A stretch of DNA of 64,000 bases from Apostichopus japonicus (lineage: Eukaryota; Echinodermata; Holothuroidea; Aspidochirotida; Stichopodidae), in the NCBI RefSeq assembly GCF_037975245.1, contig NC_092578.1, forward strand, positions 7,837,501 through 7,901,500, read 5' to 3'. The notes below the pieces were generated by a model, which saw only the letters and a list, made by a program, of their open reading frames with translations, ran no database searches and was not told the DNA's origin. A program made the translations under genes and the position numbers. Positions within the stretch are counted from its first letter, which is position 1, and every line of letters begins with the position of its first letter. This document shows, piece after piece, positions 49,401 to 60,051 of this stretch.

Positions 49401-52400
49401 ACCGTGAAACAGTACACCATAGCTTAACAGCCTAACCTTGATATTTGTATTAGGTTTACATGTACGAACACATGCACCATGGAGAAAGCTCGAATTGTCC
49501 CCCCGTACAGCCTAAGCTTTCCACATGCGAAAATAAGACCAGGAAAGACAGCCAATGGTATGATTCAATGACTTGCTAATAGCAACAGTTCCGACAGTTA
49601 CCAAGTCCCCTCGATAAGACGTTACATTCAAGGACACAAGTCGGTCGAATAGCAACAATGCTTACAGGGGATCAAGATAAAACAGGGTACAATATCAAAA
49701 TTTATCTTTGAGCTTGCCTTTAGTTGACAGGTAGGTAAATACGCTCTCTAGTCACGTGATAAAATACCTTCATCAAGGCAGTGTCCAACACACCCCTGCC
49801 CGACCCCTTTGAGATCAAAGGCAGCGTTATCATGCCCAAATCAATCGCGGATACTGGGGGTTATAGGCTACACGCCTCCCCCTCCCCTACAACCCCACGC
49901 AAAATAGTAAAGTAGTCAGTAGCACACATACACACACACACAAAATAATAAATAAACGAAGTATAGTTATTCACAACCTTGCGTATGTAGACTTAATTAT
50001 AGAGCTATGCTATAGCATAAACATCCCCACCCCTCCAACACCCCCCCCCAATTAGACACGTTTCGAATCCGCTCATCACATGAACGAATTTCAAAAACGT
50101 ATCACGTCAGCAGTAATTTCATGGTATGCACAAACTGTATACCATTAGCGAACCAAAAATAAAGTGGCAGAAAATGCTGAATGTGCCTTTGCATATAAAT
50201 GATAAGTTTCAATTCTTCTTTCAGCAACAGATCTTGTGAACGATTCATTGCCAATCCCACGATTGTCCTTTCTCTAACCCACGAAATAAAACTTGTTGAA
50301 AACTCGTTGAAAATAAACATATATATATATAACAATCATACATACATACAATGTGCTTGACAAATGAAATGAAGCTTTCTTAACGAATTTATTTACATAC
50401 ACCATATACTTGAAGTTTTAAGATTAACCATCCTTCTCCAAGACAGGAGGACGTCTATACAGTAGGCCACTTGAACGGTTTGGTCTTAATGGCGAACCAT
50501 ATCACTTATCAACTCTTAAATTGTTCAGAAGCAAAATACTCGGCGCCATTAATGGGCTGCATTTATCAAGTCTAAGCTGGTACCTAAACAACGACGATAA
50601 ATACGGCTTATACTTCAAGGAAGGCGAAATTCTCATTCAGGGACTCTAATTGTTTAAAATACTAACGGAAGTAATCCCGTTCAAGTGTTGTATAGTTACA
50701 CAAACTGTTAGCTTTAGGGTCTGGACTTGCTTCCCAAAGTAGATAGATAATGAATGGCACGACGGTTGCGCGACTTAACGAAATGACGTCATAAGCGAGT
50801 CGTTTTGAGTAGTACATACAGTATGGTATACTATTCTGTGTACTATTATGTATACAAATTAAAGTACAGGATATACAGATGCACGGCTTGAGGTAGTTAA
50901 ACTTGTTAATGATGGTCATGGTTTGTTTGTAACATCATCTAGATAACGATGTTAGGTACCGTTTCTGACTCACTACCGTGTTACCGGTTTAACAGCGTTA
51001 AAAATTCAGGTTAAAAGACGTGTAGATGTCCCAATGCTAGGGAACAGGAAAAGAACTAAAGACAAGTTTAACAACAGTATTAATTCAAATTAATTAGGCC
51101 TACTAATAAATAAGAGCTTTCTAATATAAGTGGGCATACGTCTTGTTTTTAAAGTACCACCAAGTCTTCCTACGAAATGGTATACATTCCTAAGCTCATG
51201 AAGTCATCAAGTGTATAGTATGCCGACGGGCGCAACTCACTCTAGGCTATAGTGACCGAGCAGACATTAGAAAATTACTCACTGGTCACGTGACTGCAAA
51301 TAATAAGCTTAATGATTAAGTAACTTAACCGCTAGTGACGTAAAGTGTCAACATCGTATGTCTCTGAAAGAATATGTTAAAGAACAGAGACGTTGGACTA
51401 TAATATACTGGATAAACTCCGAAAAATACTTGCACAAATATTATGATTCATATTTCAAGATCTAACCGACAAACAGAAATTTGTGGTTGTTGCTTGGAAC
51501 CACTCAAGTATTCAGATTTTTTGATTTACCACTTTTTTGGTTGGTAGCAGTTGGAGAATATAATCACTTTATGGAATGTTAGTTCATCTTGATAAGTGTT
51601 TGAACGGTTAGTTCAAACCGAGCTATATATATCTGTAGATATAAGTCCCTGCGTGCTTTCACTGGCGATACTGAAAGCAACGGAGCAGACAATTCTGGTT
51701 GATTTAAAGGCCACAAATATGGAAAATTTACAGTCGATTGCGCTCATAGTTGTCACGGCGGTGATCCCAACCGCCAGAGCATGGCCGTTTTTACCCCGCG
51801 CGTACATCCATAACACAAACTGGACACTAAATTTATTCCAGTTGACCTCAACCAAAGGTCACAAACCAACAATTAATTTCCCTTGCTAGAGTTTTCGCTC
51901 ATTTAACAAACTGTCGCGTGCGTGTGTGCTTCGTATAAACCCACACAACAAGACGTACATTTCGGGTAAAAAAAAAAAACGAGAGTTAACCAAGAATTCC
52001 AAAACACTGTCAGATTATGGGTTAATTTACTGTCATAAAGTTCATATAACCAGCGTATTTGATCTAAATTGACGCGAAACTCTCATCAATCTTTCCAAGA
52101 TGCCCTTTCGGCGTAAAAAAAAAATCCAAAGAGAGGATTGATCGAGCGGCGATGGTGAACAGGTGCAAGGTTTCACGAGGGTACACCCCCAGGACTATAC
52201 CCGGCGGATCTCGAATGATATCACTCATACGCCCGCAACCTCTCCAGAGTACGCCAGAAAGTCAGGCCCCGTGAGAGCGACGTTTGCCCCATTTGGAACG
52301 CTCTTTTTGCAAAAATAGAATTTCCATGAACGCGATAAATGAAAATGATATATAACCAAGCAGTTTAAATTGTGTACTTCTGGTGCGCCTGTTTCTCTCA

Positions 52401-52502
52401 GGGGTTTACTTTACTTAATACGATAACAATCTATAGACAATTTATAAATGCGCCTGTTCTTATAGCTTGGTTAAATCGAGGAATGCTTTTAACAATATAT
52501 AT

Positions 52503-52543
<41 letters not shown>

Positions 52544-55500
52544 CAATTACGGCACAAAAACTTAATTAACCAGCTAGCCACAGACATAAACAACCACACA
52601 CACACACACAATAAAAGGCCCCGTGAAAGAGGAAACTCGAATTTCGTTTCCAATTAAAACCTTGCATGATCGTTAAGAAACAGTTGTTAGCATTGCGACA
52701 TTTTGAGCTATTAGCCAAAGTCACTAAAAAGCGTGTGAATTTTCTATAGAAGAAAAAAAAATATGTTATGCATATGCAGGTGGTTACCACAAACCACTCA
52801 ACGCAACGTTCTTAATTAAATTTTAAATGGCAAACATATTCTATGCCCGAAGGCAAATACAAAACATTGACCTTATAACATTTTGTTCCGATTTAGTGTC
52901 CTCTTATGGTGGAGAAAAAGATCATATACGCCAACGTTTGCTTCCCCCTGGAATCCAATTGAACGTCGAGTGTATAAATTATTTAGTGTGGACGTTTAGT
53001 ACTATATGGTTATGATACTTCTGTTTATCACTTGTCTCAGCCGCGAGGAACAGTTCGCCATGAATCTTGGCGGATTGCGAAATTCTCCTCCTCCTACCCA
53101 CACCTCACCCCAACAAGGGCAAACAGTGGCTTTGACAAGAATAAAATGCGCCAATTTACTGCACCAACATCACCCAACCATTCCCCCGCCCCCCTCCACA
53201 CACGCACACATATTGATCTTACGGCGGTTATACATTTTCTGTAAACTAGGTAGCCTAATTCCCTATTCCGCCATATATAATAGCCATGCTGATGTGATAT
53301 TGGGTGGAATAGAATCAGATTTATACGTTTCTTAGTCTACTATATTCATGCTTGCAACCTTACACAGGAACCCATACCAAAGGGGAATTTCTACTTGTAC
53401 ACGTACAATCGCGTACCGTGCTGTTGTTGTACTCTAGCACGGAGTACACTGTTTGTACCTTCTTGAAATTCTGAACGGTATAACAAGTTGTAGAAGGTAT
53501 ATAATGACTAGAGATCATGACTCAAAACTATAGCAACGATGCTACAATGGGAGATACATTTTGTTTTCTATATACAGTATAACTAATACTGCTTTACTTA
53601 TTATCCCCTGTGTATGAATATTTAGGGCAATATTCACACAATACTGAGATGTCCCAAGTTCACAAATAAGGAGTAATTTTAGACATAACAGGAAATATAG
53701 AATGACAAAGGTCATATACATGGGGGAGATACAATTGACTATTTGATATAGCTTTGCAAACTGAGCTTAAAATGAGATCTATTATTCCCATTTAAACAAT
53801 CATCTCAACGACTTCCTTGAAAACTTTCAACGTATCATTTCCGTTTTGAGCAAATCCGTTTTGAGCTGGTCCGTTCTGAGACTGAGCAAGTCCGTTTTGA
53901 GCAAGTCCGTTTTGAGCCAGTGGCGGAGCGTCCATACAATCAGGAGACGGATGCCCCCACCCCCCCCCCCGACGGACTCAAATGGACTGCTGGCGCCCTT
54001 TTTAGCTCTTTACTACTTTTTACTTATTCGCGATTATTGACTTTTTTATTGCGCTCTCATCTACCTATTGACATTTGTCACATTTTGTTGGTGTAATTTG
54101 GCGATGACACCTATTTATTCTTCGATTATCTGCAAATTAGCCAGGCCCGGAAAGGGTCATTTCCGGCGATCTAGGGAGTATCTTAACTCAAAAATTGTTT
54201 GTACGCTATACGCGCCAACCTGTGGTGGCGCTCCGCTTTGATAGTGTCGAAAGCGCCCCTACAGACCATTCTCGCCCCTCCTGACCAATACCCCTAGCTC
54301 CGCCACTGTTTTGAGCAAGTCTGTTTTGAGCAAGTCCGTTTTGAGCAAGTCCGTTTTGACCAAGTCCGTTCAGAGCAAGTCAGTATGCCTTTGTGTTGAG
54401 CATTAGTCTACAATAACTTGTTTTCATGACCATACCAACCTTTTCTTTCTTGCTAAGCTGCCTTAACCATGTTATATTGTGCTCACCTCCATACCATACT
54501 GCACCGTAATAATAGAGGTTAAATCAATATCTCTTTAGACCCACTTGGAAGAAGTTGTAAGTCTTATTATCATGTACACAAAACTGATGGATGAAATAAA
54601 TACCACAGCCACACTGAAAGCGAGCAGCCTTTTGAAGTTGACGTTGGAGCAGTTTTCGAAAACCTCAAAGGAGAAGTAAACGCAACTATCAAGTTTAGCT
54701 TATATGCATATAGAGATATTTGCGATAAATATCTAGAAAATTCGTGCCAAATTCTGGTGGATATTTCAGCTTTGAAGGTGTGACGTCATAGTGACAATGA
54801 GAGGACAACATTATTAGTGTATTTCCTCTTTCCATATATTTGCAACTTTCCAAGGTGAATTTAAACAGCGATGCCAATATTCGGTAGTTCAACATTTTAC
54901 ATTCCGAATTGTCCAAAGAAATCTCTTTAAGAGGAAATAAAACATTGTCATAATACACCAATCAATTAAATATTCAAGCAAATGTGGCATATTTGGACTT
55001 GTTTAAAGTCTCCAGCCTCGTGTTTGAATTGAATGTTGAACTTAAAATTGTCATAATTGTTCTCATTTCAACGGAATGCCTTGCTCATAGCGTGAACGCC
55101 AAATTTCAGTATTTCACTCACTCACTGACTCACTCATTAACTGCTTTCTATATACAAACTACAAGACGATCTAATGCACATGCGTCTATATACCAGTCTC
55201 TGGAAGTTTGACAGCGAAATTGACAAGAATTTTGAGGACTAATTAATTTAGGCTGCGGCATAGTTTTGTTATCAAATGTACACCGCTATATAGGAATAAT
55301 AACATTCAATTTTTACTTGTATAATATGTGCTTGTGTTAAATGACTGTTTTTTATAATTACTGATATACAGCATGCATGGAGAATCTGTGCCAATGCGTC
55401 TACATAGATTGTCCAATCAGGGAGTTGCTTACGGCTCCTTGGTCCAATCACGTACTTTCTTTTTCAAGGATTGCAGAAGCGAAAAGTCTATTAAATTAAA

Positions 55501-58500
55501 CCAACAAATATGCTCTAATTTATGAAACGTAAATTTTTTTTTTGGCTCCTTCAAAATTGATTTAATCGAAAATCTCGAATGCAGATAAACATCCGACAAA
55601 TTCTTTCATCATTGGATGGTTGAGTAGAAACCTTTGATTGAGGACAGAAACATTTCACATATAGATATTAAGTCCGCATTGAATGTTGAGTAGATACATT
55701 TGATTAAGAACATAAACAGTTCACATATATATTAAGTCCACATCGGATATCTTATAGTAGACCTTTGGTTGAGAACCGAAACAGTTCACATAAATATGGC
55801 TTTCATATACTACAGATATATTCATATAGAGACTGTTTAAGAAGCAAACACAAGTTGTATTTTGCGAATATAGGTATTATACATACATAGCTAAATTTGC
55901 ACCACTCAGACCAAGCCACGTACGAGACACATGTAACTGGATGGGGCGTAGAAGGGGGGAGGAAAGGAGAGGGAAAGGAAGAGGGAATGGGAGAGGGGAG
56001 GAGATGGGAGGAGATGGGAAGGAGAGAGGGAATGGGAGGTGAAGGAGAGAGGGAATGGGTGGGGAAGGGTGGGTGAGGAGGCGGGGAAGGGTAGGGGAAG
56101 GTGACGAAGAGGGAGAGGGAGGAAGAGGGGACATAAAGGGAAGTTAATGGGAAAGGGGACCGAGCGAGAGGGAGAGGGGGATATAGGAGATGAGGTGGGT
56201 CGTGAGTGGTGGTGCAGGAGCAGGGGAGGGGAGAAGCGAACGAGAAGAGGGGGAGGGGAAGACAAGCCAACGCCACTTTACGTATGTTGTTCCACTCACG
56301 AGAGATGGTTAAGATATTCAATGAAAGCTGAACAATTTCAAAGACAAGAACATTATTTATGCCGGTCATGTCAAACTACAACATGGGTGGGGGTGATGGA
56401 AGGGAGGGTGTGGGTAATAAGGGTCATGGGAAAGAAGACGAAGTATACATGAGTAATAAATTAGCCAAAGAGATATGTGACTAATTTAAATTGAGCCATA
56501 TAACTTAGCGTCTGTCCGTTAGTTCACCTGCAGGTAGTTGATTTCACGAGTATAAGCGGGATAAATGAGTAATATATGTATACACTCTATACAACGTGCC
56601 TACAAATTAGGCTACAATTATTCTGCAGTTCATCAACCTAACAACTATTATTGCTCACCCCCTCCTCCTTCCCCTCAAAGTAATTTATCATCTCCTATTG
56701 AAGTCAACACTGATTGGACGGACAATACATCGGTGGTTTGAAAACAATCACTTGTAAAAGACTCAAAAGAACCAAACAAACATGTTGACATATCGGATGA
56801 ACGGAGGTCCTTCGTCAGAGCCTAATTCTGTTTTAATTATCTTGTTATCTGCCATTTGGGATCAAAGGTATTAATTCTGACGGTCAATGCATGAAGAGGT
56901 TCTTTGATATGAAAAGGAAAATGAACAGAAGACCATTCATACGCATCGACTTCATTAGCGCGTATATAGCGTTAACGATATAATATTTTACATGATTACG
57001 TATATATGGCAGAGAAATAAGGAACAATTTATCCGTTATCGCATATATATAAAAGCAAAATATTTTTTGGCGAAATGGTCAAATTGCATGCTGTACAAGT
57101 ACAAAAAATCTGAAAGACGTGGAACAGGTTTGTGTGCACAGGAACCATAGGATTTTATCAGAAAAAAAGTTTAGAGCCTATATAGTTTTAAATCTGCTAC
57201 TCAAAATGTGAACACTTGTGAACACAAAATGTGAACATATGTTTTAACTGGGTCTGTCCCTACTATTAGGGGAACAGCCTTGCCACCACCGGGGTAACAT
57301 GTTGTTTCCCGAGAGGGTGTCCTTTTCTTCGGGTCTCGTACAATATCCCCTGTGTAGTCAACATCTTAACACCCCTCCCTCCCACCCCCCCCCCCTCTCC
57401 CTTCATCATGTCTTTTTATTTGCCTCAGTGGTACTGCCAGTTTGCGCCCAGTTTCCATCTTTGAAACTCGTATTGAGCATTTCCGGCCGGTGAGGACACG
57501 AATGTGGCCGATTTTTTGGGGGGTCTTCGTTTTTCGCAGGCCTAATCGAAATCACACTCGCGGGCCGAATCTTGGCTAAATTGTGAAACCACGTGATAAA
57601 ATATAACAGTGCCAGTGGGACGAAGGGGGGGGGGGGGTAATTTGGAAGTTAATGCCTGTTATTTAATAAAATCAATTATCAAAAATTTCAAAATCACCTA
57701 TAAACACTGCACTTTCCAGAGACTTGTTCGCGTCGCCAAAGATTTTAATATTGGATGTGGTCGCCGTCGAGATGGCGAGCGACCAAGTTTCCAAAAAAAG
57801 CGTCAACAAGTCAAATTTACGCAAGTTAAACAAAATCCAATATATTTCATCATCGCCAGTGCGTGTTACAGTTCTTCATTATTTTTTTTTTTCATTTTTC
57901 TCCCCTTCTTGTTCTTGTTCTTCTTTATTTTTCCGCTATTTAAAATTCGTTCATTTTCTTTCGCAACAATACCACTTTCCCCGGGCAACTTTAATTATGT
58001 CCTTTAACAATTCGAATTACGCCGCTCAATCAGAAAACCAACTGAATCAAGAAAACAAAGAAAATATGAGCAAAATGTTTCTGACCTTCCCTATGTTTTC
58101 ACTTTTCTTTAACAAGAACCAGGGTTTCCCTCTCTATCTCTCTCTCTAAAATAATACAGACATTCAGATGCTTAATATAGTTTCATATCTATAGCCCTAT
58201 AAGGAAATGTTCATATTTTTTTCTTTCTTCATCCATAGGTTTTTTTTTTAATTCATACTCAATTACCCCGAAGTTTGGCGCCAGACGAAAAAATGAAAAT
58301 TGATTAGCCGTGTCGATGTAGGCTATGAGCGCAAAACACAATCAATACCATCGAAAATATTGTCTACTATTATCACAACACCGCCAGGCGGAGAAGGACG
58401 CATAACCTTAACGAAAACGGTATGATATAATACATATATATATTTATATAGATATATATATATATTTATACATATATATACATACATATACATATATATA

Positions 58501-60051
58501 AGAATATGTTATGTATACGTAAACATGTGTATATATATCTATATATATGTATATCTCTATATATATATTTGTGTATAGAACAACGACGACGTTGAATACG
58601 ATTTTGGAGGCAGTATTTTTACACAACTTAAGAGTACTAACGGTTGCACCAAATCGCAAATAAGCCTGGCGCTGGCGTAAATCATTGGTTAAAAATACTC
58701 TTCCATGGGATTTACATTTTGCAGCACCCCGACCTATATTTTAGATTGCGCAATAACGTAACGCCCGAGAAGATTTTCAACTGCGCGCTATGATATGGAT
58801 GACCGGTAACTGAAATTACCATTATATGCTTTACAATAATTTTTCTTTACATTACTGAACATCAGTCGTCAATATGCATCTCTTCTTAGATTCTGCAGCA
58901 TCGCCCTCCCCCCCCTCCCTCCCTACCACCGTCCGCCACAATGAAAGGTATTAAAGCTGAGAATGGATCAGACGTTTCCAAATATATGGGTTTCTTCCCT
59001 CTCTTTCCTGCAGGTTTAATCCATCAAAATTGTTCCCAGCAATATTTGATTTTTTTAAAATTAGTCAAACATACTGTACTCCAGTGCAGGTTGTATGCCC
59101 TCAGGGGTAGCAGTAGAGGCGTTAACAGGAACATAGCTGTGGGTGACCTCTTTCGTTCTAATTTTTTTAAGAGGGTGGGGGCGAGACTTTGAGATATATT
59201 TCAGGGCAATATACTAAGTAAGTAATTACCTCTATATCCTATGCAGTATATTATATACCGAAGGCTGGCCTTCTCTTCCAGTTACATTGTGTCTTATGAT
59301 GGATGGACTTTTATATCAATTTTGAAGTATTTTTAAGCAAGCAATATTCACAAATATGGCCTATAAATCTTACAAATGAATCGGTTATAACTGGAAGAGC
59401 AACTGTAGACTGGTGAAAGGTATGAGAGACGTCATATAGTAAATACACCCATTTTGACTGCGTCTAATAAAAATATTTTTTTGTGTCCCACACATTAGAA
59501 GAATGCTATTTTTTTTTTAATAGTAAATTGCGATTAGGCTTCGTAATGTCACGCTCATTGGCCATTTTTGGTGGTTGTGGCGGACAGTGATATCCCCTAT
59601 AAATTGTTGATAAAAAAGTTTCGTATATATAGAAAACATGCATATATAATATATATATATATTTATTTATTTATATATATTTTATATATGCATGTTTTCT
59701 ATATACGAAACTTTTATATATATTTATATGTATATTTGTATATATATATTATACGAACTAGAAGTTGTCAAGTCATAAATATACAGCAGGTCTATGCGGT
59801 AGAATATACGAGGGTGCCATGCACCGTACTGATAATACTGGTGGCAAGATTACGCAAGATAACAATATAATCTCTCTGGTCTCATTGAAGACAAAAATGA
59901 TTGGCAATATGTTATAGTCAGAACTAAAAGTAGAAAAAAATAACTTACCTCGACAGTATATTAAAGATTGAAGTATTAGACCAAACGCCAACAAGAACTG
60001 GAAAATCGTGCACCCAGTGCAAACCCGTAAAAGGGACATGTTGTTCTCCAT
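33941..60051 (-). CDS. BAMBI: BMP and activin membrane-bound inhibitor (BAMBI), complete, 3 exons
   Basis: BAMBI is a single-pass plasma-membrane pseudoreceptor resembling type I TGF-beta receptors without the kinase; it blocks receptor complexes and dampens BMP/activin signals. Exons 60051-59949, 38914-38600 and 34497-33941 join (both junctions phase 1, GT-AG) into 975 nt, 324 residues plus TAG. Domains: signal peptide 1 to about 34 ([15 protein letters not shown]); ectodomain 35-139 with ten cysteines in the BAMBI order (C-x-C ... CC-x4-C-N at 115-122) and an N-K-S sequon at 96-98; [15 protein letters not shown] at 154-168 leading into the membrane segment; tail to 324 ending EKLQIV. Vertebrate BAMBI is about 260 residues, has [13 protein letters not shown] verbatim and, as I recall, ends GKLEFV. 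The tail is otherwise diverged and longer. The gene faces MED16 tail to tail. Confidence 0.95.
36610..37153. repeat. Interspersed repeat with internal sub-repeats
   Basis: Phrases recur about every 120-130 bp: GTTATCGTGTCTACAAGATT, then GTTATCGCGTTCACAAAATT, with TTTTCGGACTTTAATTGTTG versus TTTTCAGACTTTGACCACTG; TATGAAGTTAA occurs twice. It ends in CA-rich sequence and CCTTTTGCCTCCGGCAAGGA. I recognise this as a dispersed repeat common in marine invertebrates, family unnamed. Confidence 0.6.
37436..37605. repeat. TA/TACA microsatellite
   Basis: Runs of ATATATAC and (TA)n with GACTATATATAT variants in BAMBI intron 2. Confidence 0.93.
38600..38914 (-). CDS. BAMBI: BAMBI exon 2: cysteine-rich ectodomain
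   Basis: Acceptor TTTTGCCCCCAACAG and donor GTAAGT on the - strand. It encodes [20 protein letters not shown] ... GCFSQ ... GCVEDL ... [10 protein letters not shown]. The cysteine order equals vertebrate BAMBI (CYC, HCV, YMC, ACF, HGC, IC, ECCHEDMCNY). The interval between cysteines 84 and 115 is about a dozen residues longer than in the human protein as I recall it. Confidence 0.95.
41116..41345. repeat. Degraded hAT-like element
   Basis: CAGGGAGTGTCAATTAATT at 41116, AAAGGGCCAGAAGAAAC at 41159, TGGGCCGGGTTCGAC at 41317 and GGTCCGCGAGCC at 41332: the layout of CAGGGGTGTCAA-type hAT elements whose internal ends read GGGCC. Related to bases 33-70 of the window. No clean target duplication was found. 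Confidence 0.5.
41411..41600. repeat. AT-rich imperfect palindrome of about 190 bp
   Basis: The left arm (ATTTCAATTC...TCTATGAAATATTAAAA) is complementary to the right arm (TTTTAATATTTCATAGA...GAATTGAAAT). The left half also carries a second direct copy of TCTATGAAATATTAAAATAT at about 41478. Confidence 0.85.
43650..43825. repeat. TA/TATG/CATA microsatellites
   Basis: (TA)n of about 50 bases at 43720-43768 flanked by TATG and CATA repeats. The Tyr/Ile-rich frame opposite is spurious. Confidence 0.95.
45109..45350. repeat. (TA)n followed by a hAT-like 5' end
   Basis: (TA)n at 45109-45137, then CAGGGGCGGGATTTGAGG at 45146 and AAGGGGAGGCCTCCCCTTTG at 45203. CAGGGGCGGAT starts are typical of hAT elements. 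The other end was not found. Confidence 0.4.
45476..45547. repeat. Perfect 72-bp palindrome
   Basis: Two 36-base arms without spacer: AAAATTTATATTGCAAAATT through GTGGGTATATATAT, mirrored by ACCCAC through AATTTTGCAATATAAATTTT. It would form a long hairpin or cruciform. Confidence 0.93.
46095..46424. repeat. ACCTATAAATATATAT tandem array and (TA)n
   Basis: About ten units of ACCTATAAA plus a variable (TA)n tail, ending in an uninterrupted (TA)n of about 85 bases (46338-46424). Confidence 0.95.
52497..52540. repeat. (TA)n microsatellite
   Basis: Uninterrupted TATATA in BAMBI intron 1, followed by a CA repeat at 52595-52611. Confidence 0.95.
53843..54385. repeat. 15-bp minisatellite split by a MITE
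   Basis: Units GTTTTGAGCAAGTCC occur at 53843-53917 and resume at 54309-54385. The gap is exactly the hAT MITE listed next, which shows that the array existed before the insertion. Confidence 0.9.
53910..54316. mobile_element. hAT-type MITE with 8-bp target-site duplication
   Basis: The element runs 53918-54308 (391 bp), begins CAGTGGCGGAGC and ends GCTCCGCCACTG (perfect 12-bp inverted ends, weaker similarity further in). TTTTGAGC occurs on both sides (53910-53917, 54309-54316). CAGTGGCG ends and an 8-bp duplication are classic hAT traits. No transposase is encoded. Confidence 0.92.
55605..55800. repeat. Tandem repeat, about 65-bp unit, 3 copies
   Basis: Each copy has (A/T)GAGTAGAAACCTTTGATTG or a variant, then CAGAAACATTTCACATAT or a variant, and ATATTAAGTCCGCAT. 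Confidence 0.85.
55940..56265. repeat. Purine-rich tract, about 330 bp
   Basis: More than nine in ten bases are A or G on the + strand, with many GGGGAGG and GGGAATGGG runs and internal repeats (GGAGAGAGGGAATGGG twice). The overlapping Pro/Ser-rich frames on the opposite strand (up to 188 codons) stem from this composition. Confidence 0.9.
58276..58286. promoter_or_regulatory. Candidate BMP-response element in BAMBI intron 1
   Basis: TGGCGCC immediately followed by AGAC (TGGCGCCAGAC). GGCGCC is the BMP-SMAD GC-rich site and CAGAC the SMAD box; vertebrate Bambi promoters are known to use such bipartite elements. It is 1.66 kb inside intron 1 from the exon 1 donor. Function is inferred from the motif only. 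Confidence 0.4.
58434..58572. repeat. TA/TACA microsatellite
   Basis: (TA)n with ATACATATAT and TATCTATATA variants. Confidence 0.93.
59615..59715. repeat. AT-rich palindrome near BAMBI exon 1
   Basis: AAAAGTTTCGTATATATAG, then AAAACATGCATATATA on the left; TATATATGCATGTTTT then CTATATACGAAACTTTT on the right, with a (TA)n/TTTA centre. It lies 234 bases inside intron 1 from the exon 1 donor. Confidence 0.85.
59949..60051 (-). CDS. BAMBI: BAMBI exon 1: start codon and signal peptide
   Basis: ATG at 60051-60049 opens 34 codons plus one G before donor GTAAGT (59948-59943). A basic/polar start (MENNMSLLR) and a hydrophobic core make a signal peptide. The leftover G plus GT of exon 2 gives Gly, yielding [11 protein letters not shown], parallel to TKGEIRCYC in vertebrates. 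A second Met at codon 5 could also start translation; I chose the first. Confidence 0.85.

Larger units (their letters stand above)
38915..59948 (-). other. BAMBI: BAMBI intron 1, 21 kb
   Basis: Apart from the repeats listed separately I see no exon: exons 1 and 2 already join in phase. Stretches 38915-41110, 42020-43600, 43870-45100, 46790-52490, 54400-55590 and 56290-58400 hold unique AT-rich sequence with poly(G/C) runs. Bases 52100-52290 are more GC-rich and could be a regulatory segment. The open frames there show no family signature. Confidence 0.6.

Noticed and set aside
51596-51889. Overlapping frames of 97 (+) and 80 (-) codons
   Set aside because: No family resemblance; open on both strands by chance as far as I can tell.
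55803-56369. 188-codon Pro/Ser-rich frame on the - strand
   Set aside because: Mirrors a polypurine tract, absence of stops is due to composition; several other frames are open there as well.
57724-58149. 141-codon + strand frame
   Set aside because: Dominated by T-rich low-complexity sequence; no recognisable domain and no splice evidence.
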